A stretch of DNA of 64,000 nucleotides from Panax quinquefolius (Eukaryota; Streptophyta; Magnoliopsida; Apiales; Araliaceae): NCBI GenBank assembly GCA_020205615.1, contig CM035167.1, forward strand, positions 140,010,568 to 140,074,567. Reading direction: 5' to 3'. Positions 36,801-48,596 of this stretch are shown piece by piece. Position 1 is the stretch's first letter; each line of letters opens with the position of its first letter. The notes beneath the pieces were generated by a model. The model saw nothing but the letters and a program-made list of their open reading frames with translations. It searched no databases and was not told the DNA's origin. A program made the position numbers and the translations under genes.

Positions 36801-39050
36801 AAGAGCAGGAACGTTTTCACGATCTCCATCCAATACAATCTTGAAAGCGGAAGATGCCTGTTCTAAATCACCCTTAGCCAGTAAAAGCTGACCTGCAAGC
36901 GAACATAATTGAAAGTACCGTGGTAAATGCAGTGCATATCGAGACAACACATGTTAGTTTGGTAGATAGTTCATTCAAATGTACAGTTAAAACTTACAGC
37001 AGCAGACGCATGCTGTTCTATAATCTACCATCCTTCGGAACAAGCCAATTAAAAAAATGTCACTAACCACGCCCACCCAACAATATGTTTCAACAATAAA
37101 CCAAAAATGAAGATCAAACATGCTTAAATACTTGGAACAAGTAAAGGATACACATTAAACCTGTTGATAACGATATTAGTGTTTTTTCTTTGACGCGGCA
37201 AGGGGGATGAAAAAAGAGTAGCAGAATGAATCCATGGTATTTACAGAGTGGATCTTGTAATCAGAAGAGAAATTTAACACACTTTAATTATCCCAGTCCT
37301 CCAATCTGCTGCAAACCACTAATAATAATGATTGCAAGTGCAGACACTAATAGAGAATAAGTAACTCTAAGTTTTAGCTTTTTACACAAGTATTGTAGTC
37401 TCCACTAGTTCAAATAGAATTGAAAATCGAATTGTGAATTGAGAATTGAGGCTTTATGCAATTGTGGCCTTTGGGCACAGTTCCTCTACCCTTCTTTCTT
37501 CCTCCTTTATCCCATTCCCATGCCATTCTAAACCTTGTCCTGCATCATAACTGATTTACACTAGTATCGATAATGCTTAATGGTGACAGCTGAGACTCTG
37601 ATGATGCTCTCTAGGGACAAATTTAAGTCTCCTTTCCATTAAGTCTAGCTTTAAATCTTCACAGCCTTACTCCAATTAATCTGCCACTTAAACTGAACCA
37701 AACCATAGAAAGTCCCAGATCCCCTATTATATTTTTCAAATATATAGGAAAAAACTTAATTCTGACCAACACATGAATTTTACGCTTCAAAAAGATAGAT
37801 ACCACTATAGAACAACAATCTACTTCCATGATCCATTCAGGTATAGAATCCATGAACAAAGATTTCAAAGTCTACTTTCAAACTCAACCCACCGCTGGAC
37901 TTGAGTACATATTTCCCTTCTTATGAATGCATAAGAATGAGGATAGGCATGCATACAGTAATGTCAAAATCAATTTCTAATAACATAACTACTAAAGCAG
38001 TGGAGTGAAGTCACCTTTGCCAACCCAAGTAGAAGACTCGTGCACATCTATTCTTGACGCTTTATTGTAGTATTGTGTGGCTTTAATGAAATAATCATCC
38101 TTTTCTCTTTTTGTCTCAACTTTTCCAAGGTGGCTATAATAGGCTCCTAGAGCATTTAGGATGGCAATCCTCTCATATCTCACATCAGAATAGTATTCGT
38201 CAATCTCTGCAACTCATAAATACCATTATCAGATCACACATCTTCAAAAGGAAAAACAACAATTACAGCATCTCATTATCAGAGACACTATAACAGAAAG
38301 CTATGCAATATAGTTCCCATAGAAAAATAAAATATTGCCAAATAAGAAATACCAGGACTAGACCCTTCCTCCAAAATTTGACGAAATTGTTCAACCTTTC
38401 CTTGTTTGAAGTACTCCCTCTGCATGAATATTAATTGAAACTATAAATCATAAAAAATAAAAATTAAATTAAAATTAAAAAAACATGGAAATTACAATGC
38501 GTTTGTAATTCAATCAGCTTTAATATTCAAAACAACTCCACATGTACCAACCCAGATAACCATACCGCAATTCCACATAGGTCACCAAATACAGAGACAA
38601 AAAAGATTAATAGTTCCAAAAATCATAACTAATGCACAAAAAAATAGTTAAAACACTCTACAAAGCATTCAATTACAATTAGATAAAAAGGATTAACACT
38701 TCCAAATATCAAACTACCACAATTTAAGCATAAATACTCAAAAAATCCAACAGTGGGCAAATTCAATTAGCGTGGAAGACAAATTCAAACATTTACAACA
38801 GCCTCAACTAATTTTTTACATATAAACTTAAAAAGAACACAAATTTATTAAAAGTAAATATAAAACGCTATATGTAATAAATTAAGTGAGAGAGGTAGAT
38901 AGAACAAACCGCAATGATAAGCCAGAGATCGAGGGGAGCTTGTTCAGCCTTGAGGATGTCAAGAATATCAGTAGCGTCCCTGGGAAGTTGATCGAGAGCA
39001 ACTCTGACCTCCTCCTCGGAGTTTTGTACCGGAATGTACACACACGCCAT
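24860..39050 (-). CDS. CTR9: CTR9 homolog (VIP6/ELF8), PAF1 complex subunit
   Basis: CTR9 is the TPR scaffold of the nuclear PAF1 complex. That complex travels with RNA polymerase II and supports H2B ubiquitination and H3K4/K36 methylation; in Arabidopsis it is needed for FLC expression. Twenty-four exons join in frame from ATG (39048-39050) to TGA (24860-24862). They are 38910-39050, 38353-38419, 38015-38206, 36792-36892, 36192-36245, 35870-35986, 35712-35775, 35320-35534, 34484-34568, 33446-33546, 33209-33301, 32678-32746, 32379-32471, 31913-32251, 29862-29942, 29607-29765, 29195-29290, 28382-28483, 28171-28278, 27840-28064, 27078-27344, 26921-26992, 25850-26161, 24860-24988. The product is 1093 residues, near the usual plant length. 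TPR units fill residues from about 100 to 800 (for example YKRALQVYPQCPGAVRLG). A charged coiled-coil follows (EENRRKAEEQRK), then Lys/Arg- and Asp/Glu-rich tails and RRRRAWSESDDDE. The intron after 35870 has a GC donor. Confidence 0.96.
25090..25181. repeat. Near-perfect hairpin in last CTR9 intron
   Basis: The right arm is GGACCTTGTGGAAATATCAA followed by TTC (25159-25181). Its complement is found on the left as GAATTGATATTTCCACAA (25090-25107) plus GGTCC (25129-25133). A 21-base insertion bounded by ACAA repeats interrupts the left arm. The loop is about 25 bases. Without the insertion the two arms would pair perfectly over 23 bases. It may be a degraded MITE or a foldback RNA. Confidence 0.7.
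25725..25923 (-). repeat. Tandem duplication of CTR9 exon-23 3' end
   Basis: On the - strand the coding stretch for EVEE(I/N)PQDLLAAAGLEDS and the following (DA)EAD occurs twice: the real exon end (25851-25923) and a copy (25725-25791). Between them is a TA/CA microsatellite (25801-25832) and the donor of exon 23. The copy is in the same reading phase if the intron is read through. However, it lacks a GT donor (ATAC instead of GTAA), and entering it from exon 23 would hit TGA. It is most likely a dead exon copy. Confidence 0.8.
28735..29060 (-). mobile_element. LINE-like 3' fragment in CTR9 intron
   Basis: Read on the - strand, the segment ends in a tail like FHFGQTHCPPFYLSSSINK, followed by AATAAAATTTTCTTTC. 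This type of terminal sequence is known to me from degraded plant L1 elements. No target duplication or reverse transcriptase is visible. The assignment rests on resemblance only. Confidence 0.4.
30370..31290 (-). mobile_element. LINE remnant in long CTR9 intron
   Basis: The intron between exons starting 31913 and ending 29942 is enlarged. On the - strand, around 30690-31060, broken frames resemble the zinc-binding C-terminal part of plant L1 reverse transcriptases: a Cys-rich stretch, a W/F-rich segment, then LVPHEIWIE followed by an N.R.W.F pattern. Frameshifts and stops are frequent. The borders are approximate, and a plain unclassified repeat is possible. Confidence 0.45.
34862..35230. 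repeat. LTR-like repeat in CTR9 intron
   Basis: Two related segments, TAACATGTGAGTGGGTTGAAG (written here in part: 34867 onward) and CTAACATGTGATTAGCTCAAG (35104 onward), each precede similar AAGTTGGGAC motifs (34937 and 35207). This points to a repeated element or nested copies inside the intron between exons 9 and 8. No protein-coding part was seen. Confidence 0.35.
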
Positions 39051-39865
39051 TGGATTTCCGGCGCCTTCGATTTACTGATCGAACTAACAACCGAAATAAA
39101 ACCCTAGGAATTTGGGTTATTTAAGTTCGTATATTGAGAATAAGCATCAGGAGAAAGAAAGTATTTTATTGAAAATCAGTGGTAATTCAAAATTACAAGC
39201 CGCGAGTGGATTTTTGTTCTGTTGGATACTCTGAATATATATAGAGTGCAGGTGGTCGGAGGTGAAGTTCGTGTAGGCTCGCTCATTGTTTCTTGTATTA
39301 GCAGAAACATCCTTTGAATTTTAGTAAATATTTGCTAATCTAGTAAATCTTTGGAAAAAATTCAGTTTCCTCCTTGTTTTTTATTTATTTTCTTCTTGAA
39401 TTTTGTCAATTTTAAAAAGAGAGTTACATCAAAATGTTGATAGATAATAGTACAACTTTAGCTAAACAAGACTATAATTTTTCATAATATTATATTTTTA
39501 TTCTATAAGTTTTAATAATACTTCATCAATCCCCAAAAAATGAGAAAAACACAATTTGCATATATTAAAAAAAAAAGAAAAAACAAATAATAAAGAGAAA
39601 ATTATATATATTTATCCTAATTACCCACGCCCAACAAATTATACAAAAATGATGAGTATTTTTATTTTTATATTAATGAATCTGCCCCAAATCACATATC
39701 TACCTTTTATTTTATGTACTTTAGTTCTTTTTTTTTAATTAAAAATATTTTTTGTTGTTTTTTAAAGATGAGTAGAGTAATTATTTTGAAACATTTTTAT
39801 CATGCAGAATATGTACCCTAAATCCTAATATGACAACACCATAATCAAGTTAATGACATTGTTGT
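39051..39865 (-). promoter_or_regulatory. CTR9 5' UTR and short promoter
   Basis: On the - strand a TATA box (TATATATA, 39236-39243) lies about 190 bp upstream of the CTR9 ATG. A leader with AACCCAAATTCC and TAGGGTTTTATTTCGG follows. Transcription probably starts near 39205. Beyond 39300 the sequence is A/T-rich and shows nothing else. The first retrotransposon LTR starts at 39866, so the promoter has at most about 0.6 kb of unique sequence. Confidence 0.55.
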
Positions 39866-40584
39866 TGTGAGACCAGGATTTTATGAATAAAAGATTTAAT
39901 TTTCTCGAAATAATTTTTTTATATTATGGTGTTGATTTGATGTAATGTTATAGTTGTGGGTAATATTTATAAATTTTGCAAAAGTAAGTGGGTATATTAT
40001 ATTATATCGATTAGGGAATATTATTCGTTTTAACGGGGAATACTTTATGTCGCAATACCTGATCATCGCATGGACCCCATTGCGGAATTATTGTCGATTG
40101 AGAAAACGACAAAAATACTTTATGAAAATAACGGCGGAGGTATTCTGCAGTTAAAAGCTGTTAAACTACCCGTTAGTAAAAGTACGATGTCTGGCGTAGT
40201 TACCACGATGAAGCTTACAGTATTGATTATTGATCTTTACGTGAGAAGTCACTTAGTTATACTTTCGATTATTACTTTCATGGTATTATCAGGTCATATC
40301 TCGTATTATTGATTCAATTATTGTCACGATCATCTGCATAATATGTTATATTATTAAATCAATAATTGAGACGACAAAGTTATTCATATTATTATTTGCA
40401 ATATTGACAATGTCTGTGAAGTTACATCGAGGAGAGGTTTGGTCACCTAATTGCTTGGCCAATAAAGTGAAATCATTATCGGAAAGCCCTCTTTCACAGG
40501 AACGACACAGTTGTTAAATATTATGAGTTATAATATTAATGATGAATAAGTTGTGTTGATTAAAGATGAAATTGATTGTTCCAT
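39866..40584 (+). mobile_element. Truncated gypsy LTR (copy E)
   Basis: Starts TGTGAGACC, followed by TTTTATGAATAAAAGATTT and the same series of motifs (AATATTCG, AACGACAAAAATA, ACCTAATTGC) as the LTR copies at 53891 and 60841. It ends abruptly at the start of copy A. The missing right part was not found, so it is a truncated copy. Confidence 0.7.
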
Positions 40585-43500
40585 TGTAAGACCCCAAATT
40601 ATTAATAAATGAAATTTAGTTTCCTCTATTTATCATTTTGAAATAGTAAGAGTTGATTTGATTAATGTGGTTAGTTATGGGTAAAATCTTAAATATTTTA
40701 AATAAGCGGTGGTTATAAAATATTCATTGTTGTCGGGGAATATTCGTTTGGTGGTGGAATATTCTTTGCCTTGGGGAATATTAAATGCACGACCAGTAGC
40801 GATCTTTTATGGGCCCATAACTTGAAAGCGATTGGATGAAAAAACGCAAAAGTATAAGTTGTTTATAAATAACAGCGTAGTTATTCACAGATTAACTTAC
40901 ATGTTGGAATACGATGGTTAAAACAAAGTAATGTCTGGCGTTGTTGCCAAGATGTACATGCGGTATTGCACCAATTATTGATTCTTACGTGAAGACCTTT
41001 CTTTTCGATAATTATTACGATGAGTTATTGTTCGATATTTTATTTTATTGATTCAATAATTGTTGCGTTGATATTTTATATTCTTTGTTGTTTGATAATT
41101 GTCACTTCTGCGATATTTTCCATTATCGAAACAATAATTCATATTATCTGAATAATATTATTAGAAAACATTATTAGCGATGTCTAGAAAGTTACATCTG
41201 AAGGAAAGGTTTGGTCACCTAATTACATGTGTGAGTAGGAGAAATTCTTATTAAAGCCCCTTTTTCCTGAAGCGGCACTTCTTGCAAAGATCTTGTGATT
41301 CTGTAATATTATTTGTGAATAATTAATTATTGATTTATATGATGAGAAAATATTCATTTTATGTGGATATAGATGGAGAAAATTTTTGAAGTGACAATTG
41401 TTGAAAATTGATATTTTATCTTTTACGATAAAATAATATTTTATTATATTATTATAATATAATAATGATGATATTTTTACAATGAATGTGGGATATATGA
41501 GTATATGAGGAGGAAGAGTATTTTTGTTGCAAAAGTTGTTTAAAAACATGTTAAACATGTCGTGGGCCCATTTCTTGGTGAAATTTGATTATAAACTTGT
41601 AAAATCGTCTGTTTATGGATTTGGTCCATTTCTCGTTTGGAATTTGGAAAAATTTTCTTACGTAAAGTTGTAGATAATGGATTTTCCTATATAAAATACG
41701 CCTTGAGATTTGAATTTTCTAATAAAATGGCTATTTATTATGAATTATAGAAGTTCTGAAGTTCCGAAATAATTGATTTTGGAAGTTTTAATTATAAAAA
41801 CGTTTTTGTTATTTATAGGCATGTGTTAAGAGTTGGAAATCAGCTGGTATGAGTGCGTAGAAAATTTTAATATATATATTAATATTTTATTAAATTTTCT
41901 ACTTTGATTATTCTAAGCATTTTCTTATAAATAGGGTCTTGGGTTAGAATTAAAAATCACACCGAAACTACTGATTTCTCTTTCTTTCTCTCGATATATT
42001 GAGCGTATTCTTGTGAGTATTTTAATACTTTGAGTGTTGCTATCTGATTGTAAGTTCAAGTCATAGCTTATATCCTGTGTTTTAACTTAGAAATCTTGTC
42101 TTTTCTGAGTAAGGAATATTTTTTAAAAATAATGATATTATTTCTTCAATATCTTTATCTTGAAATATTGGTTGGAACTTTTTATCAAATTTGGAACTTT
42201 TTCATGTCGGGTTTCTTATTCATGAGTTATTATTCACGAGTTACTATTCACGAGTACTATTCACGAAGCGTGATGATCTTTTTGTGAAATTTTTATCTTT
42301 TAGTGTTTGAGTCACTTTATTCATGTATCTGACCTTTATTCACGTATATAGCCTTTTATTCACGAATCGACACTATTCACGTAAAAATTAAATTTCGTTT
42401 TTCGTCCAAAATATCTATTATGGATACTAGCTTTGATTGTATCCATGTTTTGATCATTCTTGAATTTTACTCCACTCGATTATTTATGAAGTATTTTTAA
42501 ACTTGGATTATTTAAAAGTACGAATCCTTAATATTTGTTCTTTTGTTTCACCGGATTCGTTTTCTTTAAAAATATCTTTCATCATCCTCGGTCCTAAATG
42601 ATGATATAATTGAATATCTTTGGCTTTTGTGGTCTGAAGATTAATGATTTCGATGAATATCTTTGGCGTGGTGCAAAGATGAGCAGTGTTTAGATGAACA
42701 TGACCAATCGATGAATATCTTTGGCACTGTAGTGCAAAGATGAATATTTGATTCGGATATATATTGATTGATGTTACGAGGGATAAAAGATGAGCGATGA
42801 ACTTTTAAATTCATATATAGAAGATAGTAGTTTGCATTCTCTACTTAACTCTTCTAATGAATTATTATTTCATTATGAATATTGATTTAAAACTTGTTGT
42901 CTATTGTATTCTATTAGATTTTTCCTGTTAAAGACTAACGATAATTTGTTACATATTATCTTAGTCGTAATGTTCTTCTTGGGCTAGTTGAGGCTCACCT
43001 TTTCCTTTTTGTTCCATTTTTCTTCTCGGGAGGCGAGAATGTAGCGATCTTTAGTCGAGGTATGGAATGATGGTTCTAGAAGTTATTTTAGTAGTTCTCA
43101 CCATTTTGTAAAATAATGTATCAATAATTGGAATGAGGACTTATTTGAGTGTGGATGTTGTCTAGATGACAATATTTGTATTTAATGTAGCGCCCCAAAA
43201 ATAGGTATACATCACCTATTACGAGTTGTCAATACATGAGTACGAAACAACTACTGACTTTATTATTACAACGGTGAAACTGTGAGTTTGAATACAAATA
43301 TTATCTTACTGAATAATATCTATACTCAAATAAATCCTCATCACATTTATTGATACATTATTTTACAAAATGGTGAGGACTACTAAACAATCCTTTCTAA
43401 AACCTTCATTCTATACCCCTACACTAGACTTCGCTTTATATTCTCGCCTCCCGAGAAAAATGGAAAAAAGGAAAAGGGTGAGCTCAACTAGCTCAAGAAG

Positions 43501-46097
43501 AATATTATGACTAAGATAATATACAACAAATTATCGTTAGTCTTCAACAGGAAAAATATAATAGAATACAATAGACAACAAATTTTAAATCAATATTCAA
43601 ATGAAATAATAATTCATTAGAAGAGTTAAGAAAAATGCAAACTACTATCTTCTATGTATGAATTTAAAAGTTCATCGCTCATCTTTTATCCCCTCAGAAC
43701 ATCAATCAATATACATCTCGAATAAAATATTCATCTTTTACAGACTACGGCCAAAGATATTCATCACCGTCATGTTCATTTAAACACTGCTCATTTTTGC
43801 ACTTACGGCCAAAAGATATTCTTCAGAAATCATTCATCTTTGACCACAGCCAAAGATATTCTTAAGAAATCATTCATCTTTGCACTACAGGGCCAAAGAT
43901 ATTCCATAATATCATCATTTAAGACCGAGGATGATGAAAATATTTTTTAAAGAAACGAATCCAATGAAACAAAATGACAAGGATTAAGGATTAAGGATTC
44001 ATGATTGGTTTTATCCACGTCCAAAAATACCTCAAAAATAATCATAGTGGTGTAAAATTCAAGAATGATCAAAACATGGATACAATCGAAAGTTAGTATC
44101 GAGAATAGATGTTTTGAACGAAAAGAAGAAATTTTATTTTTCTGATGAATAATCCAGTATCGTGAATAGTCTTGAAGATATCGTGAATAGTCTTAAGTAT
44201 CGTGAATAAGAACTCAGACACCAAAAGATAGAAATTCCACAAAAACATCTTCACGCTTACTGAATAGTACTGCGTGAATAGTAACTTTCGTGAATAAGAA
44301 CTCATGAATAAGTAACTCGTGAATAGTAACTCATGAATAGTAACCCATGAATAGTAACCCCGACATGAAAAAGTTTCAAATTTGATAAAAACTTTAGATC
44401 AACATTTCGATATAATGATATTGAAGAAATAATATCATTACTGAAAAAAATAATATCCTTTACCTCGAAAAGAAGCGATGCTTACGACTGGAATAACTTA
44501 CGTGAATCGAACTTGCACCAGTATAGCAATACTCAAAGTATACTCAAAATACTCACAAGAATACGCTTCGATAATATAGAGAGAAAACTTCGATTTACGG
44601 TGTGATTTTCAATTCTAACCCAAGCACCCTATTTATAGGAAAATTCTTAGAACACCAAAGCGAAAAAATTTAATAAAATAATAATATTTCTTAAAATATT
44701 CAAGCCCACCTTAGAAATCTAATTTCAGATCATTTATAACACATGTGAGCCACTCAATTACAACAAAAACGTTTTTCTTACAAAAATATTTTAAACTCCC
44801 AAAATCAATTATTTGAGACTTGAACTTCAATAATTCATAATAAATAGCCCTTTCATCAGAAAATTCGAATCTCATGAGTTTTATAGGAATTTCAATTCTC
44901 TACAACTTTGCAGAAGAAAGTTTTTCCAAATTCCAAATAGAAATTGACCGAAATCCACAAACGGCGATTTTACAAAGCTAAATCAAATTTCGATCAATAA
45001 ATGGGGTCCAATAGGCATGTTTAACATGTTTTAAACATTTATTGCAACAAAAATACTCTTCCTCCTCAGATACTCATATATCCCACATTCGTTGTAAAAA
45101 TATCACATAGTTAATATATTATTAAAATAATATATTTAAATGAATTATTTTATCGGAAAAAGATAAAATATTAATTTTCAACAATTGTCATTTTAAAAAT
45201 TTTCTCCATCTATATCCACATAAAATCAATATTTTCCTCATCATATAAATCAATAATTAATTATTCACAAATAATATTACGAATCACAATATTAATGACA
45301 ACCGTGCGCTTCACAGGAAGAGGGGCTTTCAATAAGAATTTCTTCTTCTTGGCGCAATTAGGTGACCAAACCTCTCCTTGATGTAACTTTCTAGACATTG
45401 CCAATAATGTTATCTAATAATATTATTCGGATAATATGAATTATTGCTCGATAATGAAAAAATCTTGTGTAATGACAATTATTGAAACAACAAAGAATAT
45501 AAAATATCAACGCAACAATTATTAACTCAATAAAAATCTTGAGCAAGAATTATTCCGTAACCATTATTGAGTAGTGCCTTTCTACGTAAGAATCAATAAT
45601 TGGTGCAATACCGCGGCTATCGCTTCAACAACGCAGACAATTAGTGTTTTTAACCACCGGGTATTCCAACAAAGATAATCTGAATAACAACTACGCCATT
45701 ATTTAAAAACAACTTATATTTGTCGTTTTCTTCATCCAATCGCTTTCCGTTATGGGGCCCACACATATTGTCACTTGCCGTCAAATTTAATATTCCCAAG
45801 ACAATGACGTAATATTCCACGACCAAACGAATATTCCCTAACGATAATGAATATTTTATAACCACTTGCTTATTTTGAAATATTTGCGTATTTAACCCTT
45901 AACTATCCACATTAATCAAATCAACCCTTACTATTTCAAAATAATAAATAAAGGAAATTCCTTTTTATTTAAAAATTTCGGGGTCTTACATTTAAACTCT
46001 CAGTTTTTATGTTGTATTAATAAAGTTGTAGTTGTTTCTGTACCATGTCTTTGGTGACACAGAATGGGTGTTGTATACCTGTTTTGGGGGTGTCACA
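40585..46097 (+). mobile_element. Gypsy LTR copy A, split by inserted copy B
   Basis: Begins TGTAAGACCCC and ends GGGGGTGTCACA. Its body (40585-43180) contains TATA-rich DNA, repeated TATTCACGA motifs (42220-42370) and several 'AATATCTTTGGC...GCAAAGATGA' repeats (42600-42740). At 43185 it is interrupted by a second LTR in the opposite orientation (43186-45990). It resumes at 45996 with AACTCTCAGTT and runs to 46097. Without the insert it is about 2.7 kb. No duplication was found around A itself, so it may be part of a larger rearranged element. Confidence 0.75.
43186..45990 (-). mobile_element. Solo gypsy LTR copy B, inverted in copy A, TSD TTTAA
   Basis: On the - strand it starts TGTAAGACCCCGAAA and ends TTTTTGGGGCGCTACA, 2805 bp. 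It is flanked by a perfect 5-bp repeat TTTAA (43181-43185 and 45991-45995), as LTR-retrotransposon integration leaves. It has no internal coding region, so it is a solo LTR. It has the same motif order as copy A, in reverse, and inserted into A about 0.1 kb before A's right end. Confidence 0.85.
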
Positions 46098-48169
46098 ACT
46101 ACTCAATAATTGTTACAGTAATTACTGTTCAATATTTTATTTTTATTGATTCAATAATTGCTGCGTTGATATTTTATATTATTGTTTCAATGATTATCAC
46201 TGCACAATATTTTCCATTATAAGATCAATAATTCATATTATTTGGAATAATATTATTAGATATCATTATTGGCAATGTCTAGAAAGTTCTATCAAGGAGA
46301 GTTTTAGTCACCTAATTGCACTTTTGATGAGAGAAATCCTTATCGGAAGCCCCCACTCTCAGGAGCTACTGGTTGTCATAAATGTGATTACGTAATATTA
46401 TTTATGAATAATTAATTATTGATTCATATGATAAGGAAATATTTATTTTATGTGGATATAAATGATGGATTTATTTATGTGGTTATAAATGAAGGAATTA
46501 ATGTTGAGTGTTTTTATCGGTATTTTGTCGGATTGAAGGTATTAAAAATCAAACCAAAGGTGGTTTTTGAGATATATTACGAGTTATAATTTTTAATCCG
46601 ACTTTGGATCGTTGTAATTTTGGATATGTTATACATATATAAGTTGAGTATATGTCCACAAATTTTGAACCGTTAAAAATGAGCGTATGATTTGTTATGA
46701 ATTTTAAGAGGTGGCTGATTCAGAAATCAGGTTATAAATCATTTTGGTGGAAAATTCTAGAATTGGTGGGCCCCACTCTTGGTTGGTGAAGAAATGTGCT
46801 GAGATTTTTATTCAAATGTGGTGGGTGGGAATAGTAGCAGGTAAAGCCATCGAGTTGCGGAGTTAAGTGCCTTGACGTCTTAACATTTTCCTATAAATAG
46901 AGGCTAAGTTAGAATTGAAAATCACACGAAAAACAAGTTTTATCTCTCTCTCTAGATTATTGAGTGTATTTTGTGAGTATTTAGATACTTTGTGAGTTTT
47001 TATTCATCGATCTGCAAGTTCCTTGACCTTATCTACAAATATTAGGTCGAAATGCGATATTTTGAGGTAAGGGTGTTATATTCTTCTTAAAATGATATTT
47101 TCTTCAAAATCATTATGCCAAAATGTTGGTATGAACTTTTTATCAAATTTGAAACTTTTGTGTGTCCTGGTTCTTATTCACGTATCTACAGTCTTATTCA
47201 AGTATATAGCACTATTCACGAATCGACACTTATTCAATAGAAAAATAAATTTTTTTCTTTTTATCCAAGTTATACTATTATGGTTACTATCTTTGATTGT
47301 ATCCATGTTTTGATCATTATTCTTGAATTACATTTCAAAATTGGTTATTTGAATATTATTGAACTTGGATAAACCGTAATATGAATCCTTAGTATTTGAT
47401 CTTTTATCTCAATGGATTCGTTTTCTTTTTAAATATTTTTCATCATCCTCGACCCTAAATGATGATACAAATGAATATCTTTGGCTGTAGTGCAAAGATG
47501 AATGATTACCTAATGAATATCTTTGGCCGTAGTACAAGATGAGCAGTGTTGAGATGAACATGACCAACTAGTGATCTGAATGAATATCTTTGGCTTTGTA
47601 GTGCAAAGATGAATATTTGATTCAAGATGTATATTGATTGATATTACGAGGGATAAAATATTGATGATGGACTTTTAAATCTTAGAAGATAGTAGAATTC
47701 TTTCTTTACTTGACTCTTCTAATTGATTGTTGTTCATTTGCGATTGTTGATCTAAAACTTGTTCTCTATTATATTTTATCGATTTTTTCTGTTGAAGACT
47801 AACGATAATTTGTTGTATATTATCTTAGTCATAATATTCTTTATTGGCTAGTTGAGCTCACCCTTTTCCTTTTGTTCCATTTTTCTCGGTGGTGAGAACA
47901 TAACAGAACTAATCGAAGTGCGGAGTGATGGTTCTAGAAAGATGTTTTAGCGATCCTCACTATTTCGTAAAATAGTGTTTGAATAATTGTAATGAGGACT
48001 CCTTTTGAGTTTGTATACTCTACAGTATACAATATTTGTATTCAAACTTACTGATATATGCGTTGTCGTATTACGCACAACAATTATATTCTTGAAGTTG
48101 TATTTATTTTTGTACCATGTATTTGGCGACTTTAAATGGGTGATGTATACCTATTTTGGGGCGTCGCGA
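46098..48169 (+). mobile_element. Gypsy LTR copy C (5'-truncated)
   Basis: Begins mid-LTR with ACTACTCAATAATTG, matching the corresponding part of copy B. It runs through the usual TATTCACG and AATATCTTTGGC repeats and ends ATTTTGGGGCGTCGCGA. Directly after it lies a primer-site-like TTGATATCAAAGCTTAGG and a gag leader, so this was a 5' LTR. Confidence 0.72.
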
Positions 48170-48596
48170 TTGATATCAAAGCTTAGGGATATGATCCTGG
48201 TGAGATGTGAGATAAGAACTAGGAGGGAGAGGCAGGGAATTTCTTCGCTAGTATGACTGACTAAGTTTATTTAGTATTTATTTGGTCGATTCGAGGAGTA
48301 TAGGGATAATATATGACATGACTATTAACCCTTGTTTTATGGCAATATTTAAGAATGACAATTTGAAACGTTAATAATGGAGTAAATCGAATGGTGGAGA
48401 CACCTTTGATCACTACCGGGAGGCGTCAAATGAAAAGACAATATTCCTCCCGTAAACAACACTCACCGAACAAATGATGAATGATGGGATATTCGAAGTT
48501 TTTTGCGGTTTATACTGAAAACCGGACGAGGAGACTCGTGCACAAAATACGATTGGAAATGCTAGCGATGCGCCTTGTCACAACCAAGCGATTAAA
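48170..48596 (+). pseudogene. Primer site and gag leader of element C
   Basis: TTGATATCAAAGCTTAGG follows the LTR, as AGGTATCGTAGCTTAGG does at 56296. The sequence then parallels the gag start of the G/H element (TTAACCCTTGTTTTATGGCA, then GACAATATTCCTCCCGTAAA), with many small differences. It has no open frame. The gag is cut at 48596 by a solo LTR, continues at 50125-50301, is cut again by copy D, and has a last piece at 52869-52955. Confidence 0.65.

Noticed and set aside
39866..40584. LTR copy E as the missing left part of copy C
   Set aside because: E contains sequence that C also still has (the ACCTAATTGC region), so they cannot be two halves of one LTR.
41223..41558. 111-codon - strand frame in LTR A
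   Set aside because: AT-rich LTR sequence, no homologous frame in the other LTR copies as far as I could see.
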